Source: Cellvibrionales bacterium
Lineage (GTDB): Bacteria; Pseudomonadota; Gammaproteobacteria; Pseudomonadales; JAHEGP01
Assembly (NCBI GenBank): GCA_024645065.1
Contig: JAHEGP010000050.1
Location: 1-15,346 of the forward strand
Direction: 5' to 3'
Length of the DNA stretch: 15,346 nt
The position numbers were made by a program, and so were the translations under genes. The notes beneath the pieces are model-generated. The model had not been told where the DNA came from, ran no database searches, and saw only the letters and a program-made list of their open reading frames with translations. Shown here piece by piece: positions 5,301-12,523 of this stretch (position 1 is its first letter; the number at the start of each line of letters is the position of its first letter).

Positions 5301-7178
5301 GTGGATTACCCGACAAAGTTCGATGTCATTGTTATTGGTGGCGGTCATGCTGGCACCGAAGCAGCCCTGGCGGCTGCCCGCATGGGATCGCGGACCCTGC
5401 TCATGAGTCACAACATAGAGACCCTTGGCCAGATGTCGTGTAACCCGGCCATTGGTGGCATTGGCAAGAGTCACCTGGTGATGGAGGTCGATGCTCTTGG
5501 TGGCGCCATGGCACTTGCGACTGACAGGGCCGGTATCCAGTTTCGAATACTCAATGCCAGGAAGGGTCCAGCTGTGCGTGCGACCCGTGTGCAAGCAGAC
5601 CGGGTGTTGTACAAGGCGGCCGTGCGAGAGATGCTGGAAAACCAGCGCCAGCTCTTTCTGTTCCAGCAGGCAGCGGACGACCTGATGATTGAGGGCGAGC
5701 GAATAGCGGGAGTGGTCAGTAACACCGGCATTCGATTTTGGGCCCCGACGGTGGTGCTCACTGCGGGAACTTTCCTGGGAGGACGTATCCACATCGGGAT
5801 GGATAACCACTTGGGGGGTCGTGCCGGAGACCCGCCTTCGCTAGCGCTCGCCGATCGACTGCGGGAGCTTCCTTTTCGGGTCGAGCGATTGAAAACAGGC
5901 ACGCCGCCAAGGATCGACGCCCGTAGTGTTGATTTTTCGACCCTGCAGCAACAGTGGGGTGATGAGCCCCGCCCGGTAATGTCATTCATCGGTGATGCCT
6001 CCTGGCACCCGGCGCAACGTTGCTGCTGGATTACCCATACCAATAATGCAACCCATGACATTATCCGCGGGTCCCTCGACCGCTCACCGATGTTTACCGG
6101 CGTTATAGAGGGGATTGGACCGCGTTACTGTCCATCCATAGAAGACAAGATTCACCGCTTTTCCGACAAGCCGTCGCACCAGGTGTTTATTGAGCCCGAG
6201 GGTTTGAATACCCACGAGCTTTACCCCAATGGCATCTCCACCAGTTTGCCTTTCGATGTGCAGGTGCAACTGGTGCAGAGTATTCAGGGATTTGAGCAAG
6301 CCCATATCACCCGGCCGGGTTATGCCATTGAATATGACTTTTTTGATCCCAGGGATTTGAAATACAGTCTCGAAACCCGATCGGTGGAGGGCCTGTTTTT
6401 CGCCGGCCAGATCAACGGTACCACCGGATACGAAGAGGCAGCCGCGCAGGGTCTGCTGGCAGGCATCAATGCGTCACTGAAGGTGCAGGATCGCGAGGCA
6501 TGGTGCCCACGCCGTGACGAGGCCTACCTGGGGGTTTTGATCGATGACCTTATCACGATGGGGACCGCCGAGCCCTATCGAATGTTTACCAGCCGCGCCG
6601 AGTATCGCCTGTCTTTGCGCCAGGACAATGCCGATCTGAGGTTGACTGAAAAAGGCAGGGAGTTGGGCCTGGTGGATGATCATCGCTGGCGTTTGTTCTG
6701 CGAAAAACGGCAGTCGATAGAAGCTCACACGGCACGGCTGCAATCGACCCGGGTGCGTCCCGGGGATGCCCAGGCCAAACGCCTCGATGGGGTGCTCGAG
6801 GCGCCGATTTCGAGGGACTGTGCGTTAATCGATCTGTTAAAGCGACCGGGTGTCAGTTTTGCACACTGTCTGCCCTCAAGCGATATCGATCCCCGGGTGG
6901 CCGAGCAGATCGAGATTGCAGCCAAGTACAGCGGCTACATCGAACGCCAGAAAGCGGAAATAGAACAAGCCAGGCAATACGAGTCTGCTCGCGTACCGGA
7001 GAATTTCGATTATCACTCGGTCTCCGGTTTGTCGAACGAGGTGCGCCAGAAGCTCGGCGACGCCAGGCCGGAAACCCTGGCGCGGGCTGCGCGGATTCCG
7101 GGTGTAACGCCGGCGGCCATTTCCCTGTTGCTGATAACCCTGAAGAAGCGCGGCATGCTCGATCGGCAAAGCGCCTGA
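5301..7178 (+). CDS. mnmG: tRNA uridine-5-carboxymethylaminomethyl(34) synthesis enzyme MnmG (GidA)
   Basis: MnmG is the FAD-dependent partner of MnmE in wobble-uridine modification. From GTG 5301 the product is 625 residues (E. coli 629). It shows the FAD-binding FDVIVIGGGHAGTEAA at 7-22, the catalytic-cysteine segment MSCNPAIGGIGKSH with Cys at 47 (same number as E. coli C47), LKTGTPPRIDARSVDFS, the second cysteine in GPRYCPSIEDK, the PGYAIEYDFFDPRDL and GQINGTTGYEEAAAQG motifs, and a C-terminal helical domain with VSGLSNEVRQKL. The frame stays open to GTG 5250, but that start precedes the -10 box and adds residues foreign to the family. AGGTGA (5290-5295) serves 5301. GTG 5292 is a less likely alternative. 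Only 5 bp separate its stop from rsmG. Confidence 0.97.
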   Translation: MDYPTKFDVIVIGGGHAGTEAALAAARMGSRTLLMSHNIETLGQMSCNPAIGGIGKSHLVMEVDALGGAMALATDRAGIQFRILNARKGPAVRATRVQADRVLYKAAVREMLENQRQLFLFQQAADDLMIEGERIAGVVSNTGIRFWAPTVVLTAGTFLGGRIHIGMDNHLGGRAGDPPSLALADRLRELPFRVERLKTGTPPRIDARSVDFSTLQQQWGDEPRPVMSFIGDASWHPAQRCCWITHTNNATHDIIRGSLDRSPMFTGVIEGIGPRYCPSIEDKIHRFSDKPSHQVFIEPEGLNTHELYPNGISTSLPFDVQVQLVQSIQGFEQAHITRPGYAIEYDFFDPRDLKYSLETRSVEGLFFAGQINGTTGYEEAAAQGLLAGINASLKVQDREAWCPRRDEAYLGVLIDDLITMGTAEPYRMFTSRAEYRLSLRQDNADLRLTEKGRELGLVDDHRWRLFCEKRQSIEAHTARLQSTRVRPGDAQAKRLDGVLEAPISRDCALIDLLKRPGVSFAHCLPSSDIDPRVAEQIEIAAKYSGYIERQKAEIEQARQYESARVPENFDYHSVSGLSNEVRQKLGDARPETLARAARIPGVTPAAISLLLITLKKRGMLDRQSA

Positions 7179-7183
7179 TAGTC

Positions 7184-7816
7184 ATGACAGCCAAGCTGGC
7201 CGGTGAATTATCCCGGGGTTGTGAAGCCCTCGGTCTGCAACTGGACAGTAAACGCGTTGCCACTCTTTGCAGCTATGTTGAAATGTTAGAGAAATGGAAC
7301 CAGGCCTACAATCTGACGGCAATTCGCGATACCGGCTCGATGATTACCCACCATCTCCTCGATTCACTGGCAGTCTTGCCATGGGTTCGACCGGGGCGCC
7401 TGCTGGATGTCGGTACTGGAGCGGGATTGCCGGGGATTCCCCTCGCTATCGCCCGGCCTGACTACAGTTTTACGCTACTCGATAGCAACGGAAAAAAAGC
7501 GCGATTCCTGCTGCAGGCAGTGTCTGATCTTGGCCTGGATAATGTGAGTGTTCTGCAGCAGCGGGTGGAACAGGTAGTGGATAAAACAGGATTCGATATG
7601 GTATTGTCCAGAGCGTTCGCCAGCTTGGAAGATATGGTGTTGGCGACCCGACATCTGCTGGCGGAGGGTGGTAGCTGGCTGGCCATGAAAGGGGTGTATC
7701 CATGGGCAGAGCTGGCGCGATTGCCGCCCGGCATCAAGCTCCATGGGGTGGAGCCCATTGCTGTGCCAAATCTTGCCGCAGAGCGGCATCTCGTGATTCT
7801 TCAGCGCCAGTCATAG
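7184..7816 (+). CDS. rsmG: 16S rRNA (guanine(527)-N(7))-methyltransferase RsmG (GidB)
   Basis: RsmG uses S-adenosylmethionine to methylate N7 of G527 in the 530 loop of 16S rRNA. The 210-residue product matches the family length (E. coli 207). Visible motifs are YNLTAIRD at 42-49, the SAM-binding glycine-rich loop DVGTGAGLPGIPLA at 75-88, LLDSNGKKARFL at 98-109, and VLSRAFASLEDM toward the C-terminal half. The ATG lies 5 bp after the mnmG stop with a weak Shine-Dalgarno, consistent with translational coupling. The order mnmG-rsmG-parA-parB is widespread in bacteria. parA starts 15 bp after the stop. Confidence 0.97.
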   Translation: MTAKLAGELSRGCEALGLQLDSKRVATLCSYVEMLEKWNQAYNLTAIRDTGSMITHHLLDSLAVLPWVRPGRLLDVGTGAGLPGIPLAIARPDYSFTLLDSNGKKARFLLQAVSDLGLDNVSVLQQRVEQVVDKTGFDMVLSRAFASLEDMVLATRHLLAEGGSWLAMKGVYPWAELARLPPGIKLHGVEPIAVPNLAAERHLVILQRQS

Positions 7817-7831
7817 ACGGGGAAGCAGGTT

Positions 7832-8650
7832 TTGACCAGAATTCTAGCAATAGCTAACCAGAAGGGCGGCGTGGGTAAGACTACAACAGCCATTAATCTG
7901 GCCGCGTCACTGGTAGCAACCAAACGCAGGGTCTTACTGGTCGACCTCGATCCCCAGGGTAACGCTACCATGGGGTCGGGTGTCGACAAAAACGCGGTTG
8001 AGCAAAGCATTTACGATGTCCTGGTGGAGCGGGCGCAAGTGGATCGCGTTGCCGTCACCAGCCCGACCGCGGACTATGATGTGCTGCCGGCAAACGGCGA
8101 CCTCACCGCCGCAGAAGTCAGGTTGCTTGATCTGGATCGAAGGGAGCAGCGGCTGAAGCAAGCATTGGCGCAAATACCGGGTCGCTATGATTATGTGATT
8201 ATCGATTGCCCCCCGTCGCTCAATATGTTGACCCTCAATGGCCTGGTTGCAGCCAACGGGCTGATTATTCCGATGCAGTGTGAGTACTATGCGCTGGAGG
8301 GCCTTTCGGCGCTGATGGATACCGTGGGACAAATCAGCGCCTCGGTGAACCCGGAACTACGCATCGAGGGCATTGTGCGCACGATGTACGACCCTCGCAA
8401 CAGCCTGACCAACGACGTTTCGAAACAGCTATCGACTCACTTTGCCGACCGTTTGTATCGCACGGTCATTCCGCGCAATGTCAGGCTGGCGGAAGCGCCG
8501 TCCCACGGCTTGCCGGCTTTGCATTACGATAAGCAATCCAAGGGAGCCATTGCCTACCTTACCCTCGCGGGCGAAATGCTGCGGAGACAAAAACAGGTCG
8601 ATCAATCCAGTGCCGAAGCCAGTGTAGCGGGGAGCCCTAATGTCAGCTAG
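7832..8650 (+). CDS. parA: Chromosome-partitioning ATPase ParA (Soj)
   Basis: ParA is a Walker-type ATPase that binds DNA nonspecifically as an ATP dimer and, with ParB-parS complexes, moves newly replicated origins apart. The product is 272 residues. It contains the deviant Walker A KGGVGKTT at 11-18 with the signature lysine, VDLDPQGNAT at 37-46, and Walker B YVIIDCPPSL at about 121-130. The short N-terminus without a helix-turn-helix is typical of chromosomal rather than large plasmid ParA. The start is TTG 7832, because MTRILAIANQKGG is the conserved family opening and no ATG exists near it; GGGGA (7819-7823) is a usable ribosome-binding site. The 3' end overlaps parB by 11 bp. Confidence 0.96.
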   Translation: MTRILAIANQKGGVGKTTTAINLAASLVATKRRVLLVDLDPQGNATMGSGVDKNAVEQSIYDVLVERAQVDRVAVTSPTADYDVLPANGDLTAAEVRLLDLDRREQRLKQALAQIPGRYDYVIIDCPPSLNMLTLNGLVAANGLIIPMQCEYYALEGLSALMDTVGQISASVNPELRIEGIVRTMYDPRNSLTNDVSKQLSTHFADRLYRTVIPRNVRLAEAPSHGLPALHYDKQSKGAIAYLTLAGEMLRRQKQVDQSSAEASVAGSPNVS

Positions 8651-9530
8651 AAAAAGAGGTCTCGGTCGAGGCCTGGATGCGTTGTTGTCGAGTTCCTCGA
8701 ACGAGACCGCTGCTGCACAATCAGTCCCGATGGAGACCTCGCCTGAGGGCCAGCATGCCCTGCGCCAGATACCGGTTGACCTGATCCAGCGAGGCAAGTA
8801 CCAGCCTCGACGCGACATGCACCCGGAGGCCCTGGAAGAGCTGGCAGAGTCGATCCGCAGGCAGGGGATACTCCAACCCATCGTTGTGCGCTCTGTTGAC
8901 AAGCAGCGTTACGAGATTATTGCCGGGGAGCGGCGCTGGCGAGCCACCCAGCTGGCCGGGCTCGACACGATACCCTGCGTTTTGAAAGAAGTTTCCGACG
9001 ATGCTGCCATTGCGATGGCATTGATCGAAAACATCCAGCGGGAAGACCTGAATGCTATGGAGGAAGCCGTTGCATTGGCCAGGCTGCGGGACGAATTTGA
9101 ATTGACCCAGCAGGAGGTCGCCAATGCCGTGGGCAAATCCCGCGCAGCAGTGGCAAACCTGCTGCGCCTGCTAAGCCTGCGAGAGGATGTCAAAATACTG
9201 CTTGAACACGGCGACCTGGAGTTTGGTCATGCCAAGGCGCTTCTGGGCCTGCCGTCTGAAGAGCAATCGGCGGCGGCTTCCCAGGTGGTCGCCCGGGGGC
9301 TTTCAGTGCGCCAGACTGAATCACTGGTGCGGAATTTACTTGTTGCAGGCCAACAGGAGCAGGCGCTGAAACCGCAGGTCGACCCCGACATCAAGCGACT
9401 CCAAACCGACCTGGGTGATCGCGTTGGAGTTCCAGTCCAGATTCAACATAGCGCGAAAGGTAAGGGAAAGCTGGTCTTCAAATACACCAGCCTGGAAGAA
9501 CTGGAAGGTATACTCGAACACATCAAATAG
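8640..9530 (+). CDS. parB: Chromosome-partitioning protein ParB (Spo0J)
   Basis: ParB binds parS sites near the origin, spreads as a CTP-dependent clamp and activates ParA. The 296-residue product shows the N-terminal KRGLGRGLDALL (5-16) that contacts ParA, the CTP-binding GERRWRA (96-102) and ENIQRED (130-136) motifs, a helix-turn-helix around LTQQEVANAVGKSRAAVANLLRLL (about 155-178), and a C-terminal dimerisation segment. ATG 8640 overlaps the parA end and is preceded by GGGGAG (8629-8634). I saw no parS (core CACGTG) anywhere in the window, so its binding sites should lie outside. It is probably the last gene of the mnmG transcript, although no terminator hairpin with a T-run is visible after it. 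Confidence 0.97.
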   Translation: MSARKRGLGRGLDALLSSSSNETAAAQSVPMETSPEGQHALRQIPVDLIQRGKYQPRRDMHPEALEELAESIRRQGILQPIVVRSVDKQRYEIIAGERRWRATQLAGLDTIPCVLKEVSDDAAIAMALIENIQREDLNAMEEAVALARLRDEFELTQQEVANAVGKSRAAVANLLRLLSLREDVKILLEHGDLEFGHAKALLGLPSEEQSAAASQVVARGLSVRQTESLVRNLLVAGQQEQALKPQVDPDIKRLQTDLGDRVGVPVQIQHSAKGKGKLVFKYTSLEELEGILEHIK

Positions 9531-9801
9531 CGATGCGCTTTGCAACAGTGGGTTGATTTAGGGCCCGGTTTCATTGCTATAACAAAAGTGATTAGGCGCG
9601 CTATCCGAGGTATACCTTGCGCTCTGTAAAGTCTTTCCATTAGAGATTGTTAATGCTCAGATATTTTGTACTTAACCGCCTGAATGTTCTAAAAATTGTT
9701 GACCACACCGTTAAACTCCATATAATCGATCTCGTACTGTTTAATAAGAATGTTCAAAGCCAAACGCGTTTGATCGACTGGAAAATAGCCGGATTACAGG
9801 T
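9531..9801. other. parB-atpI intergenic region carrying the atp operon promoter
   Basis: This 271-bp spacer holds a clear sigma70 promoter (9699-9726) and otherwise nothing I can name. I saw no strong terminator for parB; GGTATACC (9609-9616) is a short palindrome without a T-run. A frame open from 9647 to 9877 crosses the promoter and overlaps atpI, but shows no family resemblance. Confidence 0.5.
9699..9726 (+). promoter_or_regulatory. Sigma70-type promoter of the ATP synthase operon
   Basis: TTGACC (9699-9704, five of six) and a perfect TATAAT (9721-9726) are separated by 16 bp, among the best promoter matches in the window. Transcription would begin near 9733, leaving about 70 nt of leader before atpI at 9802. 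A strong promoter suits an abundantly needed complex. Confidence 0.7.
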
Positions 9802-10200
9802 ATGCCCGGGAGGCAAAAAAACCCTGGCAGGGGTGCCCCAGTCAACAAACCCCGATTGGTTTGGGTTTTCGCGATAGAGCTAGGGGTTCTATTTTTCATG
9901 GCAGCGTTGGTTGCCTCGCAAAAACCACAGGTGGCGTTGTCTTTCTTGCTCGGAGGTCTGATTCAGTGCCTGCCCAACTGGTATTTTGCACGCCAGGTGT
10001 TCAAGTTTTCCGGGGCAGCCGCAGCACGACACGTCACCCAGAGCTTTTATCGCGGAGAGTTGGGTAAGTTTGTATTGACCGGTGTCGGGTTTGCGCTGGT
10101 GTTCACATGGGTAGAAAACCTGAATGCCCCTGCGTTGTTCGCAGGCTTCGGTTTGATGATTGTGGGACACGTTACGCTTTCACCCCTGGTTAAACGCTAA
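9802..10200 (+). CDS. atpI: ATP synthase subunit I (assembly factor)
   Basis: AtpI is a small membrane protein encoded first in many atp operons; it is not part of the finished enzyme and is thought to help c-ring assembly. The 132-residue product has about four hydrophobic segments after a basic N-terminus: VWVFAIELGVLFFMAALVAS, VALSFLLGGLIQCLPNWYFA, LGKFVLTGVGFALVFTWV, and LFAGFGLMIVGHVTLSPL. The LLGGLIQCLPNWYFARQVFKFSGA region and FYRGELGKFVLT are the parts most like other proteobacterial AtpI. An A7 run at 9815-9821 lies at codons 5-7. The ribosome-binding site is poor (AGG almost touches the ATG), in keeping with low expression of this gene compared with its neighbours. Confidence 0.9.
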   Translation: MPGRQKNPGRGAPVNKPRLVWVFAIELGVLFFMAALVASQKPQVALSFLLGGLIQCLPNWYFARQVFKFSGAAAARHVTQSFYRGELGKFVLTGVGFALVFTWVENLNAPALFAGFGLMIVGHVTLSPLVKR

Positions 10201-10233
10201 CAAGAAGTTGTATTTACAAGAAGAGACCAGTCT

Positions 10234-11157
10234 ATGTCAGGCGGCGGAACCTCTGCGGAGTACATCAAGCACCATTTGACCAACCTAGCCTACGGTAAGT
10301 TGCCGGCGGGTTACGAACGGGTTGGCGAACACGGTGGCAGTCATGTCCTGGAAGAAAGTACCTGGACGATGGCGCGCAGCCCGGAAGAAGCCAGTGCAAT
10401 GGGTTTTAACGCGGTGCATGTCGATACCCTGGGGTGGTCTATTGTAACCGGCCTGGTGTTTTGCTTCCTGTTCTGGCGCATGGCCCAAAAAGCCACTGCG
10501 GGCGTGCCAAGCGGCTTGCTCAATTTCGTCGAAATGATCGTTGAGTTTATTGATACTACCGTCAAGGATACCTTTCATTACAGCAACAAGTTGATAGCAC
10601 CGATGGCGCTAACTATTTTTTGCTGGATCTTCCTGATGAATCTCATGGATCTGGTGCCGGTCGACTGGTTGCCGATGCTGGCGGCCAAACTTACTGGCAA
10701 TCCCCATCAATACTTCAAGGTTGTGCCTACGACCGACGTCAACATTACCCTGGGAATGGCGTTCACGGTTTTTGGTTTGATGATTTTCTTCAGTATCAAG
10801 GAAAAAGGCGTCATGGGGTTCGTCAAGGAACTGACCCTGCATCCATTCCACGCCTCCAAGTGGTACGTCAATATCTTGTTGATACCAATTAACCTGATCC
10901 TCGAATCTGTGTCCCTTATAGCCAAGCCGATTTCCCTGGGACTTCGACTATTTGGTAACCTGTATGCCGGCGAGATGATTTTCATTCTTATCGCCATTAT
11001 GTTTGGTGCCGGTTGGGCGCTGGGTCTTTTTGCAGGGGTGCTGCAATGGGCCTGGGCTGTATTTCATGTTCTGGTAATAACGCTTCAGGCATTCGTGTTC
11101 ATGGTCCTGACTATTGTCTATATGTCCATGGCGCACGATGTCGAAGAGGAACACTGA
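10234..11157 (+). CDS. atpB: F1Fo ATP synthase subunit a
   Basis: Subunit a forms the two proton half-channels beside the c-ring. The product is 307 residues, longer than E. coli (271). The essential arginine (E. coli R210) is Arg238 within KPISLGLRLFGN; the glutamate of GNLYAGEM (Glu247) aligns with E. coli E219 and the histidine of FHVLVITLQAF (His278) with H245. The KLIAPMALTIF and LMNLMDLVPVDWLP segments are also conserved. Extra length lies mainly near the N-terminus between HHLTNL and the first membrane helix (roughly residues 20-60), where sequence is hydrophilic. The ATG lies 33 bp after atpI with AGAAGAG upstream. The other Fo genes follow in order. Confidence 0.97.
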   Translation: MSGGGTSAEYIKHHLTNLAYGKLPAGYERVGEHGGSHVLEESTWTMARSPEEASAMGFNAVHVDTLGWSIVTGLVFCFLFWRMAQKATAGVPSGLLNFVEMIVEFIDTTVKDTFHYSNKLIAPMALTIFCWIFLMNLMDLVPVDWLPMLAAKLTGNPHQYFKVVPTTDVNITLGMAFTVFGLMIFFSIKEKGVMGFVKELTLHPFHASKWYVNILLIPINLILESVSLIAKPISLGLRLFGNLYAGEMIFILIAIMFGAGWALGLFAGVLQWAWAVFHVLVITLQAFVFMVLTIVYMSMAHDVEEEH

Positions 11158-11197
11158 GCAACGTAAACTTTACTGACTGCATTAGTTGGAGATAACT

Positions 11198-11425
11198 ATG
11201 GAACAAGGTCTTATTTACATCGCCGCCGCTCTGATGATCGGTTTGGGTGCCCTGGGCACAGCCATTGGCTTTGGTTCTTTGGGTGGAAAACTGCTCGAAG
11301 GTTCTGCGCGACAGCCGGAGATGGCACCTATGCTTCAGGGCAAGATGTTCCTGATAGCCGGTCTACTGGATGCGGTGCCCATGATAGGCGTCGGTATGGC
11401 TATGTACCTGATGTTCGCCGCTTGA
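11198..11425 (+). CDS. atpE: F1Fo ATP synthase subunit c
   Basis: Subunit c forms the rotating proteolipid ring. The 75-residue product is a helical hairpin: a glycine-patterned first helix (LMIGLGALGTAIGFGSLGG), the polar loop ARQPE (37-41), and a second helix with the ion-binding carboxylate Asp58 in LLDAVPMIGVGM, aligning with E. coli Asp61. Aspartate, and no sodium-type Gln/Glu ligands, points to proton coupling. ATG 11198 is chosen because TTGGAGA (11187-11193) is a good ribosome-binding site for it; an in-frame TTG at 11187 minus one base (11186) would use that site as codons. The A/T-rich stretch before the site recalls the leader that raises atpE translation in E. coli, which needs many copies per complex. 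Confidence 0.96.
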   Translation: MEQGLIYIAAALMIGLGALGTAIGFGSLGGKLLEGSARQPEMAPMLQGKMFLIAGLLDAVPMIGVGMAMYLMFAA

Positions 11426-11481
11426 TCGGTGGTATCACCCAGGTTAATTGCAAGACCTTTCATCCCTAACGAGGTGTCAGC

Positions 11482-11952
11482 GTGAATATCAATGCGACCC
11501 TGATAGGCCAGTCCATCACATTTTTTATATTTGTGTGGTTCTGCCTTAAATACATATGGCCGCCCATTCGCAATGCCATGGCAGAGCGAGAACAGAAAAT
11601 TGCCGATGGTCTGCAGGCGGCTGATCGTGCACAGCACGATCTTGAGCTAGCCAAGCAAAAAATTGCGCACGAGTTGCATGAAGCAAAGCAACAGGCTGCG
11701 GTCATCATAGAGCAAGCCAACAAGCGCTCGGCTCTAATCGTTGATGAAGCCAAGCAGCAGGCGCGCGAGGAAGGCGACAGGCTCAAGGTGGCGGCCCAGG
11801 CGGAAATCGAGCAAGAGGTGAACCGGGCGCGAGAAAAACTTCGCCGCCAGGTCTCGACCCTCGCGGTTGCTGGTGCGGAAAAAATACTCCAGTCCTCTAT
11901 TGATGTGGGTGCCCACAATAAGCTCGTCGATAAACTGGCGGCTGAGCTGTAA
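11482..11952 (+). CDS. atpF: F1Fo ATP synthase subunit b
   Basis: Subunit b dimerises to form the peripheral stalk linking subunit a to F1. The product is 156 residues, exactly the E. coli length. It opens with MNINATLIGQSITFFIFVWF, a single membrane helix (about 6-26), then continues as a long charged, Ala/Gln/Glu-rich helix from about 34 to 130 typical of the stalk coiled coil, ending in the delta-contacting VAGAEKILQSSIDVGAHNKL. The start is GTG with GAGGTG (11471-11476) five bases upstream. A short hairpin (GGTG-N4-CACC near 11430) lies in the 56-bp gap after atpE, but has no T-run. Confidence 0.97.
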   Translation: MNINATLIGQSITFFIFVWFCLKYIWPPIRNAMAEREQKIADGLQAADRAQHDLELAKQKIAHELHEAKQQAAVIIEQANKRSALIVDEAKQQAREEGDRLKVAAQAEIEQEVNRAREKLRRQVSTLAVAGAEKILQSSIDVGAHNKLVDKLAAEL

Positions 11953-11964
11953 ACGAGGTAGCAC

Positions 11965-12501
11965 ATGGCTGAACTTTCAACAATGGCTCGTCCCTACGCC
12001 AAGGCAGCGTTTGAATATGCGCTGTCGGGCGGCAAGCTGGACGACTGGTCGAAGATGCTGGCGACCGCAGCGAGTGTAGCCGAAGAGCCGAAGGTCGCCG
12101 AATTATTGGCCTCGCCGTCTGCCACTTCAACCAGGCTTGCCACCGTCTTTGTCGATCTCTGTGGCGAAGACCTGGACCAACAGGGTGCGAATTTTGTAGC
12201 CGAATTGGCACGGAATAAGCGCCTGGGGCTTTTGCCCCAGATCAGTGAGCAGTTTGAGACATTGAAGGCCGAGCAGCAGAAATTGGTCGACGTTGTCGTG
12301 ACCAGTGCTTTTCCTCTGGAGGAAGCCCAGGAAAAGCAGTTGGCCAGCAAATTGAGTAAGAGGCTTAATCGGGAAGTCCAGATGCACACCTCGGTGGATA
12401 AGGATCTGCTGGGTGGTGTGTTAATCAGGGCAGGTGACCTGGTAATCGACGGTTCAGTGCGCGGCAAACTCGCTAAACTGGCCGAAGTAATGAACCAATA
12501 G
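11965..12501 (+). CDS. atpH: F1Fo ATP synthase subunit delta
   Basis: Delta caps the F1 head and joins it to the b-dimer stalk. The 178-residue product matches the E. coli length (177). Its N-terminal helical domain begins ELSTMARPYAKAAFEYAL, the usual family opening, and the C-terminal half includes LLGGVLIRAGDLVIDGSVRGKL (about 144-168), the family signature. The ATG has GAGGT (11955-11959) five bases upstream and lies 12 bp after the atpF stop, so the two are likely translated in close linkage. Confidence 0.97.
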   Translation: MAELSTMARPYAKAAFEYALSGGKLDDWSKMLATAASVAEEPKVAELLASPSATSTRLATVFVDLCGEDLDQQGANFVAELARNKRLGLLPQISEQFETLKAEQQKLVDVVVTSAFPLEEAQEKQLASKLSKRLNREVQMHTSVDKDLLGGVLIRAGDLVIDGSVRGKLAKLAEVMNQ

Positions 12502-12523
12502 TATCTAGACTGAGGAACGGAGC

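Noticed and set aside
5157..5810. 217-codon open frame on the minus strand covering the AT-rich tract and the start of mnmG
   Set aside because: It lies antisense to conserved mnmG codons, its C-terminal part is translated from the AT-rich candidate origin, and it resembles no family I know.
9815..9821. A7 run forming A AAA AAC in the atpI frame, a possible -1 slippery site
   Set aside because: It lies at codons 5-7, no long -1 frame or stimulatory structure is evident, and AtpI reads intact without shifting.
9647..9877. 76-codon frame before and overlapping atpI
   Set aside because: It runs through the -35 and -10 elements of the atp promoter, so the main transcript would not contain its start, and the sequence is not protein-like.
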